A DNA stretch of 64,000 nucleotides from CAIPAT01 sp041665605 (GTDB lineage Bacteria; Verrucomicrobiota; Lentisphaeria; Victivallales; Victivallaceae): contig JBAYIO010000012.1 in the NCBI GenBank assembly GCA_041665605.1, positions 9,715-73,714 on the forward strand, written 5' to 3'. A program made the translations under genes and the position numbers. The notes below the pieces were generated by a model, which searched no databases, was not told where the DNA came from, and worked only from the letters and a program-made list of their open reading frames with translations. Every line of letters begins with the position of its first letter. The stretch's first letter is position 1. Shown in pieces: positions 27,419 to 35,581 of the stretch.

Positions 27419-28090
27419 ATGTCGATAAAATATGAAGAGATTGTGCCGTGGGGCAGAAATTTTGATGAATATAGACGGATGTTCGATCTTAGCGATGCTG
27501 AATTAACTCAAAAAATTCTAGGTTGCGGTGACGGTCCGGCCAGCTTTAACTTCGAATGCAACAGCCGGGGTGGAAACGTTGTCTCGATCGATCCGATTTA
27601 TAATTTAACGCAAGAACAGATTCAGCGGCGGATTGATGAGACCTGCAAAGAAGTTTTAAGACAAACGGCCTGTAATAAAGAGAAATTCATCTGGAACACC
27701 ATTACATCTGTTGATGAACTCGGCAGAATCAGGCTGGAAGCAATGAAAATATTTCTGGACTCGTATGAAGCGGGCAAACGCGACAGGAAATACATTCCGG
27801 GCGAATTGCCGTATCTGCCGTTTGCGGACAAAGCGTTCGATCTTGCCTTGAGTTCGCATTTCCTATTTTTATATACGGACAATCTATCTTATGCCTTTCA
27901 TGCAGAAGCGATCAATGAAATGCTGCGAGTAGCCGGCGAGATAAGGATATTCCCTTTACTGGACGTAAACGGCGTAAAATCTCCTTATGTTCAAAAAATT
28001 CTTGCTGATTTTAAAACAAAAACAATAGAAATAAGAAAAGTGAACTATGAGTTTCAGCGCGGCGGCAATGAGTTGTTGATAATCAGATAA
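27419..28090 (+). CDS. class I SAM-dependent methyltransferase-like protein
   Basis: 223 residues. The glycine-rich motif ILGCGDGPASFNFE at about 34-47 and the acidic end of strand 2 (VVSIDPIYNL, about 59) match the SAM-binding Rossmann fold of class I methyltransferases. LPYLPFADKAFDLALSSHFLFLY around residue 130 corresponds to the post-motif II region where many members have LPFxDxxFD. The C terminus (NYEFQRGGNELLIIR) is the final strand pair. Proteins with this exact pattern are common but lack an assigned substrate, so only the fold is called. It stands alone, convergent with the oppC-type gene, with 109 bp of AT-rich DNA between them. Confidence 0.75.
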   Translation: MSIKYEEIVPWGRNFDEYRRMFDLSDAELTQKILGCGDGPASFNFECNSRGGNVVSIDPIYNLTQEQIQRRIDETCKEVLRQTACNKEKFIWNTITSVDELGRIRLEAMKIFLDSYEAGKRDRKYIPGELPYLPFADKAFDLALSSHFLFLYTDNLSYAFHAEAINEMLRVAGEIRIFPLLDVNGVKSPYVQKILADFKTKTIEIRKVNYEFQRGGNELLIIR

Positions 28091-28199
28091 GTCTTACTAT
28101 GTATTGAAAATTATATTAATTATTTTTTTTGTAAAACTTTTCATCACAATAATCACAAGCAAAATATAATATATATACTATTTTAAAGACCTAATCGAT

Positions 28200-29141
28200 T
28201 CAGTCCTTTAGTTTCGGGTCCAGTGTGTCGCGGAGTGCGTCGCCCAGCATATTCAGACAGAGGACTAGCAGAAACATAAAACCAGTGGCGGCGGCGACTT
28301 CCCACCAGATGCCGCGCCAGAGGCGTTCCTGCCCGTCGGCAATCATTACGCCCCAGCTTGGAACTCTCTGAACGCCGAGTCCGAGGTAACTTACAATGAC
28401 TTCAGTCATGATCGCAAAGGCGAAACGCATGGTAAAATAGATGATAACCAGATGAAACAAGTTCGGGATGATATGGCGTGTAATGATGCGGATGGAATTC
28501 TGTCCGGCGACCTGCGCCGCCTGGATGTAACCGCATTCACGCAGTTTAAGCGTTTCCCCGCGGACAACGCGGCAGAGGCTGACCCAGCCGGTAATCCCGA
28601 TTCCCAGATAAACCGCCATCATGCCGGGGTCGGTATTCAACGCTGCCGAAAGTGCCGCAAACGACGAGGCCAGAGGCGGATACAGGAAGCCTTTAGACAC
28701 CAGCAGGGCGAAGGCCAGAATAAAAAGCAGCGTCGGCATGGAATCGAACGTGCTGTAAAGCCAGACGACCAGTTCATCGATCCAGCCGCCGAAATATCCG
28801 GCAACCGTTCCCAGCAGAACTCCGATTACAGCGGAAATCAGCGAAGCCAGCGCACCGACTTTGATCGCCGTGGCGGTTCCCGCCAGCGCCCGCATGAATA
28901 CGTCCCGCCCCAGATAGTCAGTACCCATGAGATGCCCGGACGAAGGCGGCTGGAAACGTTCCGCCATCTTTCCAATGTCATAGACCGGCTGGATATTGAC
29001 TTTCCGGCAGTAAATACTGTACCCTTCCACTCCCAGCGCCATCACAAAATAGGCGGCAACCACAATCAGGCAGAACAGGGAGAGCTTTTCCTTGCACAGT
29101 CTGCGCATTACGTCTTTGAAATATAATATATCAGAATTCAT
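28200..29141 (-). CDS. ABC transporter permease, OppC/DppC type
   Basis: 313 residues, about six membrane helices. The N-terminal OppC_N helix (LSLFCLIVVAAYFVMALG) is followed by PPSSGHLMGTDYLGRDVFMR, the signature of OppC/DppC/NikC-type permeases, and the ABC-interaction loop EAA-like segment (ECGYIQAAQVAGQNSIRIITRHIIPN) around residue 210. It would form the inner-membrane channel of a peptide or oligosaccharide importer together with an OppB-like permease, ATPases and a binding protein, none of which is encoded in this window. Its ATG overlaps the stop of mnmG by 4 bp, so the two are translationally coupled. The partner subunits must be elsewhere on the genome. Confidence 0.88.
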   Translation of the reverse strand: MNSDILYFKDVMRRLCKEKLSLFCLIVVAAYFVMALGVEGYSIYCRKVNIQPVYDIGKMAERFQPPSSGHLMGTDYLGRDVFMRALAGTATAIKVGALASLISAVIGVLLGTVAGYFGGWIDELVVWLYSTFDSMPTLLFILAFALLVSKGFLYPPLASSFAALSAALNTDPGMMAVYLGIGITGWVSLCRVVRGETLKLRECGYIQAAQVAGQNSIRIITRHIIPNLFHLVIIYFTMRFAFAIMTEVIVSYLGLGVQRVPSWGVMIADGQERLWRGIWWEVAAATGFMFLLVLCLNMLGDALRDTLDPKLKD

Positions 29142-31021
29142 TCTTTATTACTGCAATCATCGTTATCTTTTTTATACAATCTGGTCAAATGCACCTGGAG
29201 CAGAGCGATTTCCGCCGGAGTAACGCCGTCGATCCGCCCGGCCTGGGCGAGGGTGGATGGCGTTACTTTCTTCAATTTCAGACGCGATTCGTTGCGCAAT
29301 CCGTTGATGGCATCGTAATTGAAGCCTTCCGGGATGCGCCAGTTTTCCAGCTTCTGCAATTTATTAATCGAAGAATCTTCGCGTTCCAGATAACCTTCAT
29401 AATGCGACTGTACAACCAATTGACGGAAAGCTTTTTTCCCGTTATCAGTGCTCAGATCCAGTCCGATGTCCACGGTATTGAACGGTATATCTGTTGCCGC
29501 CGTGTAAAGCCCCTTGAACTGCTTCAACATATCCCAGGCGGTTTTACCTTGAATGCGCAAGGCTTTTACAGCGGCTTCACATTTTTCATAAAGCTCCTGA
29601 TAAACTTTAAAGCTGCGGTATTTATTTTCCGGCAGAATGCCGTTTTTATAGGCGAATTCGCAGAGCCGCAGATCTGAATTGTCCTGACGCAGCCGCAGCC
29701 GGTATTCGGCGCGGCTGGTGAACAGGCGGTAAGGTTCGACGATTTCTTTCGTCACCAGGTCATCAATCATTACTCCAATGTAAGAAGAGTCGCGCGCCAG
29801 TTCGACCGGTTCCAGTCCGAGCGCTGAGCGGGCGGCATTCATGCCGGCGACCAGTCCCTGGCCGGCGGCTTCTTCATAACCGCTGGTGCCGTTGACCTGG
29901 CCGGCAGTAAACAGATTCGGCCATTTTTTCACGCTCAGAGTCCGGGTAAGCTGATCCGGGAAAACAAAATCGTATTCAATGGCGTAAGCATAGCGGGAAA
30001 TTTCGGCATTTTCCATGCCTGGAATTGAATTTATCAACTGTACCTGCACCTCCGGGGGCAGACTGGTGGAAATGCCGTTAATGTAATATTCGTCAGTAAA
30101 TTCGCCCTCCGGCTCCAGATAGAGCAGATGGCGTTCATGGTGCGGGAAACGGACAACTTTGTCCTCAAAAGACGGACAATATCGGGTTCCTATACCTTTA
30201 ATTTTACCCTGGTACATCGGCGACAGATGCAGATTGTTCCGGATAATTTCAGCCGTCTGCTCAGTGGAGTATACCATCCAGCAGTTCATATTGCGCTTTT
30301 GTGCACGCGGCAGATAGTCGGCCGGCGCAAAATAACTGAATTGCTCATCAACCTCGTCCGCCGCCTGAAATTCCATTTTTGAAAAATCAATAGTTTTAGC
30401 CAGGATGCGGGGCGGGGTACCGGTCTTCAGCCGTCCGAGCCGGATGCCGAGCTGCTCACGGATAGCTTCCGACAAACTGACGGATGGCGGGTCTCCGGCT
30501 CTGCCGCCGGGAAAACTGCTCATTCCGTAATGAAGTGTGCCGGAAAGAAAAGTGCCGGTGGAAATCACCACGGATTTAGCATAAAACTTGTCACCGAAAT
30601 CGGTTTTCACGCCGCGGAGTCTGCCGTCTTCGATGATGAATCCTTTAACCATTGCCTGCTTTACCGACAGGCGGGGCTGGCGTTCCAGCACCAGTTTCAT
30701 TCCCCGCTGATAACAGACTTTGTCGCATTGAGAGCGCGGCGACCAGACTGCCGGGCCTTTGGCTGAATTCAGCATCCGGAACTGGATAGAAGCGGCGTCA
30801 GTAACCATGCCCTGTGCTCCGCCGAGGGCGTCAATCTCCCTGACCACCTGGCCTTTGGCAATGCCGCCGACCGCCGGATTGCAGCTCATCTGCGCAATGT
30901 GGTCCATATTTACCGTAATAATCAGGGTCGCGGCGCCTGCTCTGGCGGAAGCCAGCGCGGCTTCGCACCCGGCGTGGCCGGCCCCGATTACTATTACATC
31001 AAATTCTTTTTCATTTTTCAT
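29138..31021 (-). CDS. mnmG: tRNA uridine-5-carboxymethylaminomethyl(34) synthesis enzyme MnmG
   Basis: 627 residues, the standard MnmG (GidA) length. FAD-binding Rossmann motif VIGAGHAGCEAALASARAGA at the N terminus; conserved SCNPAVGGIAKGQVVREIDALGG (about 45-68); RLKTGTPPRI (about 205); CPSFEDKVVRF and the C-terminal helical tail. With MnmE it modifies U34 in the wobble position of several tRNAs using methylene-tetrahydrofolate, FAD and GTP. mnmE is not in the window. An OppC-type permease gene overlaps its 3' end. A promoter-like sequence lies 41-70 bp upstream. Confidence 0.95.
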   Translation of the reverse strand: MKNEKEFDVIVIGAGHAGCEAALASARAGAATLIITVNMDHIAQMSCNPAVGGIAKGQVVREIDALGGAQGMVTDAASIQFRMLNSAKGPAVWSPRSQCDKVCYQRGMKLVLERQPRLSVKQAMVKGFIIEDGRLRGVKTDFGDKFYAKSVVISTGTFLSGTLHYGMSSFPGGRAGDPPSVSLSEAIREQLGIRLGRLKTGTPPRILAKTIDFSKMEFQAADEVDEQFSYFAPADYLPRAQKRNMNCWMVYSTEQTAEIIRNNLHLSPMYQGKIKGIGTRYCPSFEDKVVRFPHHERHLLYLEPEGEFTDEYYINGISTSLPPEVQVQLINSIPGMENAEISRYAYAIEYDFVFPDQLTRTLSVKKWPNLFTAGQVNGTSGYEEAAGQGLVAGMNAARSALGLEPVELARDSSYIGVMIDDLVTKEIVEPYRLFTSRAEYRLRLRQDNSDLRLCEFAYKNGILPENKYRSFKVYQELYEKCEAAVKALRIQGKTAWDMLKQFKGLYTAATDIPFNTVDIGLDLSTDNGKKAFRQLVVQSHYEGYLEREDSSINKLQKLENWRIPEGFNYDAINGLRNESRLKLKKVTPSTLAQAGRIDGVTPAEIALLQVHLTRLYKKDNDDCSNKE

Positions 31022-31061
31022 TAAATAAAACCGTTAATTATTCAGACAAAATCAGCAAAAC

Positions 31062-31091
31062 ATAATAAAGATTCTTTTCTGTTCAAATCAA
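31062..31091 (-). promoter_or_regulatory. possible promoter of mnmG
   Basis: On the minus strand: -35 TTGATT (31091-31086), 18-bp spacer, -10 TATTAT (31067-31062), about 40 bp upstream of the mnmG ATG. Confidence 0.4.
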
Positions 31092-31185
31092 ATTTTTAAG
31101 GATAAATTAGAAAGTAATTTGCCTTATTTTTATGATGCAGTATTTTTCCATATAATAAATTATAGCAAAAGTGTACTGGATTAAG

Positions 31186-32337
31186 ATGCAGGATTTTGAT
31201 GTATGCATACCGCAGCCGCTGCAAATCGTCCTTGACGATGTCGGCTGGTGGTCGGGAACAAATGATTCGCGGCAGAACGGGCCGTACAGAACAGGGATCA
31301 GCCGCAGGCATGTCCCGGCGGACTATCTGGCGATTGCCGAACTTGGCAGACAACTCGGAATGCGGCCGCAGGCGGCGATGATCCTCTGCGAGTGGGACCG
31401 TGAAAACATTCTTAAAAACGTCCCGTCAGCAACCTGGATGGGGAAAAACTGGGATAACAGCTTGAATATCGGACCGCAACTGGATGAAGCCGCGGAGATA
31501 ATCCGTACCAATAACAAGTATTTTGAGTTTACGCTGCATGGGCTCGGTCATGAATTCTGGCATAAGGACGGAACTTTCAGCCGGGCGGAATGGGCGGATG
31601 ATACCGGCCTCCGGTCTGAGAATGAAATCAAACTTCACCTTGATTACTTTTACAAGATTATGGAAATGAACGGTCTGGGCGGATTCCCGAAGTCCTTTGT
31701 GCCGTGCGCCTTTAAATACATTTTCGGCGGAAATAATATTCTTACCCGTCTGCTGAGGGAGGCTGGAATTGAATATGTTTCAACAGGTTTTAACTGCATG
31801 AAGACATTTGAAACTCCACAATTTGAGTTGTTCGGAATCGACGATTCCATGTTTGTTGTTGAACGCGGCAATGAACCGGGAGTTGCCTGGTATTCGATTG
31901 GCGGAGATGTTCCTGATAAAATGATTGAAGGCTGCATCTGCGGACTGCACTGGCCCAATATTCTGCATGAAAATCCGGAACGGAATATGGAAGTAGTTGA
32001 GCGCTGGGTTAAATATTTTGAAGACCATAATAAAGTTTTTACGAAAATACTTGCGCCGGATACTTTGCATCACCGGGCCCAACTGGCGTACTGCAACTTA
32101 ACTGATTTACAGGTGAAAGATGAAATATTGATCCTTGACTTCAGCCGGTTTTTCAGGCTTTTTGACCATCATTTCCACGAAGGGATGACACTAAGGCTTA
32201 AAAATACCACCCAACACGAAGCTGTTTCCGGTGATGCGCGGCTTGCCGTTCAGAAAAATGCGGATTCCGGTTTCACCGTGATTAATATAATTTTCGATGA
32301 CTGCCGGCAGCACCGGGTAAAAATAACATTGAAATAA
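31186..32337 (+). CDS. polysaccharide-deacetylase-like protein (tentative)
   Basis: 383 residues from the ATG at 31186; an in-frame GTG at 31171 is possible and neither has a strong ribosome site. No signal peptide. The N-terminal VLDDVGWW (Asp pair near residue 15), FTLHGLGHEFWHKDG around residue 115 and a later H-rich LAPDTLHHRA resemble the metal-binding Asp and His ligands of NodB-type deacetylases or related TIM-barrel carbohydrate enzymes. The last 90 residues are beta-rich. The overall match is not close enough to name a family with assurance, and a metal-dependent glycosidase or esterase would fit equally well. It is transcribed alone from a divergent region shared with mnmG. Confidence 0.45.
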   Translation: MQDFDVCIPQPLQIVLDDVGWWSGTNDSRQNGPYRTGISRRHVPADYLAIAELGRQLGMRPQAAMILCEWDRENILKNVPSATWMGKNWDNSLNIGPQLDEAAEIIRTNNKYFEFTLHGLGHEFWHKDGTFSRAEWADDTGLRSENEIKLHLDYFYKIMEMNGLGGFPKSFVPCAFKYIFGGNNILTRLLREAGIEYVSTGFNCMKTFETPQFELFGIDDSMFVVERGNEPGVAWYSIGGDVPDKMIEGCICGLHWPNILHENPERNMEVVERWVKYFEDHNKVFTKILAPDTLHHRAQLAYCNLTDLQVKDEILILDFSRFFRLFDHHFHEGMTLRLKNTTQHEAVSGDARLAVQKNADSGFTVINIIFDDCRQHRVKITLK

Positions 32338-32426
32338 AACTGCGGCTGAGCGGTCAGGCAATTGATTTTTGTGCTTGCAGGAAATAATGTATTTCCGCAC
32401 AGAAAATAATGATGAAAGAGGAAACA

Positions 32427-34628
32427 ATGGATCTTTTTTCCGAAAAAAACAATTCCGGACCTTTGACCGAGCAGACTTTGCGCGGGGAAATTGACCGGAT
32501 TGTTTATGAAAATGAAGACAATTCCTACATGGTCATGAAGATACGCGACAGTCAGGGCGTGGAGCATACCGCAGTCGGAAGTGTTTCCGGAGCTTATCCG
32601 GGGCACAATATTGAAGTCGTCGGACATTGGGAGCAGCATCAGGAATACGGACGGCAGTTGCGGATCGAAAACTTTAAATTTGTGCTGCCTTCAACCCGCG
32701 AAGGCATTGTCAAATATCTCTCTTCAGGCATAATTCCCGGTATCGGCCCAAAACTGGCGGAATGCATAGTCGAACATTTCGGCGATAAAACACTTGAAGT
32801 TTTAAGCCGCTATTCCGCACGGCTGAAAGAAATACCCGGCGTCGGCAAAAAAAGGATCGAAATGATCCGTGACGCCTGGCAGAAGCAGGCTTCGCGCAGC
32901 GATATATTCATTTTTATGCAAAGCCTCGGGATAACGATGGCATATTGCCGCAGGCTGTATAAACAGTACGGCGATGCGACAGCGGAAGTGATAAAAACCA
33001 ATCCCTACCGGCTGGCCGACGAGATTGACGGGATTGGTTTTATCATGTCCGACCGCATTGCCGCTTCGCTGGGCATCGAAAAGAATGATGTGGAACGGCT
33101 GGCAGCCGGGGCGTATTATACCATGAACCAGTTGATCCAGGCAGGTCACTGCTGCTATCCTGAAGCCGATTTCATCAAGATTTCCGCTGAGACGTTGAGT
33201 GTAAATGAAGCTGAAGCCAGACTGGGAGTTGAGCGGGCAGTCGAAAAAAAGCAGATGGTTATCACCACCGCGCCGGACGGCTCCTGTATGATATATTCGA
33301 CAATTCTGTACTGTGCGGAAAGAGAACTGCCCAGGCATATTGCCGCGCTGGCAAAAGTATCCAGACATCGGGGGGAATTGATATTGAAAGTTCCGCCGCG
33401 TCCGGACCTGAAACTCAGCAATGAGCAATTGACGGCCGTTGAACAGGCGGGGCATTCCGCGCTGAACATCATAACCGGCGGTCCCGGCGTGGGTAAAACC
33501 ACCGTAGTCGGGGAAATCGTCCGCCGGGCAGTTGCCGCCAAACTTAAAGTTTTTCTTGCCGCGCCGACCGGACGCGCAGCGAAAAAAATGTCGGAAGCAA
33601 CCAATTTTCCGTCCAGAACGATTCACCGCCTGCTCAAATGGGAACCGGTGGAAAAGACTTTTGTTTACGGACTGAATTATAAACTGCCATGCGATTTATT
33701 AATCGTGGATGAAGTTTCGATGCTGGATATTCAACTGGCGTTATGCCTGTTTCGCGCAATAAAACCGGGGACCACTGTAATTATGGTCGGCGATGCAGAT
33801 CAGTTGCCGTCTGTCGGTCCGGGACAGGTGCTGCACAGTTTTCTGAATTGCGGCCTGTTTGCGGTAACGCATCTGTCAAAGATATTCCGGCAGGGAGCGG
33901 GAAGTCAGATTATCACGAATGCGCACAATGTGAATCACGGATTGATGCCGGAACTGGCAACTACTCAGAAAGACGTTCTTGGTGATTTTTACTGGATTGA
34001 ACAAGACGATCCGGAAAAAACAGTGGAACTTATCGTAAAAATGGTTAAAGAGCGTATTCCTGAGCGTTTCGGGCTGAATCCGGTCAACGACATTCAAATA
34101 TTAACGCCGATGAACCGGGGAACCTGCGGCACGGCGGCAATCAATGAAATTATGCAAAAAGAATTGAATTCCGGCAGCAAGCCCCAGTTTAAGGCCGGGG
34201 AGCGAACATTCAAAGCCGGAGACAAGGTCATGCAGACCAGCAATAATTACGATAAGAATGTTTTCAACGGCGATATGGGCCGCATCGCGAAAATCGACAT
34301 GCACGAAAATCGTTTTGCGGTGATTTATGACGCAACGCGTCTGGTTGAATATGAGTTTTTCGAGGCTGACCAGTTGACTTTATCCTATGCAATAACCGTG
34401 CATAAATCTCAGGGCAGCGAATTTCCGGCAGTAATTATTCCGCTGCTCACCCAGCATTATATGATGCTGCAAAGAAATTTGTTATATACTGCCATGACCC
34501 GCGCCAGGCAACTGCTGGTACTGATCGGCAGCCGGAAAGCGGTGGCTATGGCGGTAAAAAACAGTCGTCTTGAACCGCGTTTTACTTTGCTGACGGATTA
34601 TTTAAGAGAGATTGCCGTAAAAAGATAG
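32427..34628 (+). CDS. recD2: ATP-dependent RecD2-type DNA helicase
   Basis: 733 residues from the ATG at 32427, chosen because AAAGAGG lies 5 bp before it; two in-frame ATGs at 32409 and 32412 are alternatives. The N-terminal OB-like and helix-hairpin-helix part (GIGPKLAECIVEHFG, IPGVGKKRIEMI) is the extension specific to RecD2. Superfamily 1B motor motifs follow: Walker A GGPGVGKTTVV (about 352), Walker B LIVDEVSMLD (about 432), GDADQLPSVGPG, and motif V/VI TVHKSQGSEFP and LYTAMTRAR near the end. A 5'-3' helicase acting in DNA repair or replication fork processing, independent of RecBC. A GSCFA-domain gene follows after 10 bp. Confidence 0.92.
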   Translation: MDLFSEKNNSGPLTEQTLRGEIDRIVYENEDNSYMVMKIRDSQGVEHTAVGSVSGAYPGHNIEVVGHWEQHQEYGRQLRIENFKFVLPSTREGIVKYLSSGIIPGIGPKLAECIVEHFGDKTLEVLSRYSARLKEIPGVGKKRIEMIRDAWQKQASRSDIFIFMQSLGITMAYCRRLYKQYGDATAEVIKTNPYRLADEIDGIGFIMSDRIAASLGIEKNDVERLAAGAYYTMNQLIQAGHCCYPEADFIKISAETLSVNEAEARLGVERAVEKKQMVITTAPDGSCMIYSTILYCAERELPRHIAALAKVSRHRGELILKVPPRPDLKLSNEQLTAVEQAGHSALNIITGGPGVGKTTVVGEIVRRAVAAKLKVFLAAPTGRAAKKMSEATNFPSRTIHRLLKWEPVEKTFVYGLNYKLPCDLLIVDEVSMLDIQLALCLFRAIKPGTTVIMVGDADQLPSVGPGQVLHSFLNCGLFAVTHLSKIFRQGAGSQIITNAHNVNHGLMPELATTQKDVLGDFYWIEQDDPEKTVELIVKMVKERIPERFGLNPVNDIQILTPMNRGTCGTAAINEIMQKELNSGSKPQFKAGERTFKAGDKVMQTSNNYDKNVFNGDMGRIAKIDMHENRFAVIYDATRLVEYEFFEADQLTLSYAITVHKSQGSEFPAVIIPLLTQHYMMLQRNLLYTAMTRARQLLVLIGSRKAVAMAVKNSRLEPRFTLLTDYLREIAVKR

Positions 34629-34638
34629 GGGGGCAGAT

Positions 34639-35529
34639 ATGTTGAACGAAAATATAAACTTGCAGACGCCGGTGCAGATTCCGGAAGTTCCTTTTTCCGG
34701 ATTTACCACAGCAAGTGTTGTCTGCGGAACCGGGTCGTGCTTTGCGGAGAATCTGCTGTCGCTGCTCTATGGCTGCGGTTTTAAAGGGAGGCAGAATCCA
34801 TGCGGCACGATTTATAACGCAGTATCATTGGCGGAACCAATTGTGCGTATCGCGGAGAACAGGTCATATGCGGCGGAAGATTTTTTTGAATATGGCGGAT
34901 TATGGCACAGTTGGGAGCATCATGGCTCGTTTTCCGCCCGGACACAGGAAAAAGCGCTGCATAAAACCAATTCAGAATTATCAGAATTCAGAGAAGCCCT
35001 GAGAGCGGCTGATTTATTTGTCGCCACGCCGTCCTCGTCGGTTGTTTATGTTTACAACCGGAACGGTAAAATTACCGCAAACTGCCATAAAGTTCCCGGC
35101 AGTGAATTCACGCGCCGGTTATTGAGCGTTGAAGAAAATATTGCGGCGTTGCGGCTGCTGATAATCAAACTGCATGAGATAAATCCGGATTGCAAATTGA
35201 TTTTAACTTTATCGCCGGTCAGACATTACCCCGGCGAACTGGTTTTAAATTCAAGAAGCAAAGCGCAACTGCTGACGGCAATTCATGCCTGTATTGAAGA
35301 ATTCCCTGAATTATGCTGCTATTTCCCGGCTTATGAGATTGTTATGGACGAATTGCGGGACTATCGTTTTTATAAGGAAGACATGCTGCATCCGGCAGAG
35401 CCGGCGGTACGGATGATTTGCGGCCGCTTTATCCGGACATTTTTCAATGGCGAAGCTGTCGAGCATATTAAAGAGGAATTGAAGCAGATCAAATTGCAGC
35501 GCCATATTACGCTGCACAAAGATAATTAA
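34639..35529 (+). CDS. GSCFA domain-containing protein
   Basis: 296 residues, cytosolic. The name-giving motif is visible near residue 30 (CGTGSCFAENLLSLL), followed by NPCGTIYNAVSL and the AADLFVATPSSSVVY segment; a later LTLSPVRHYPGEL and DMLHPAEPAV complete a pattern reminiscent of SGNH/GDSL hydrolases, with Ser in GSCF and Asp/His in the last block as candidate catalytic residues. Function is unknown for the family. A strong poly-G ribosome site precedes the ATG, 10 bp after recD2, so co-transcription with recD2 is likely. The next gene starts 52 bp downstream. Confidence 0.85.
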   Translation: MLNENINLQTPVQIPEVPFSGFTTASVVCGTGSCFAENLLSLLYGCGFKGRQNPCGTIYNAVSLAEPIVRIAENRSYAAEDFFEYGGLWHSWEHHGSFSARTQEKALHKTNSELSEFREALRAADLFVATPSSSVVYVYNRNGKITANCHKVPGSEFTRRLLSVEENIAALRLLIIKLHEINPDCKLILTLSPVRHYPGELVLNSRSKAQLLTAIHACIEEFPELCCYFPAYEIVMDELRDYRFYKEDMLHPAEPAVRMICGRFIRTFFNGEAVEHIKEELKQIKLQRHITLHKDN

Positions 35530-35581
35530 TAATTGTCACGGCGGTATTGTTTTCGCATGCAGCCTGGTTTAGGAAGAACTA

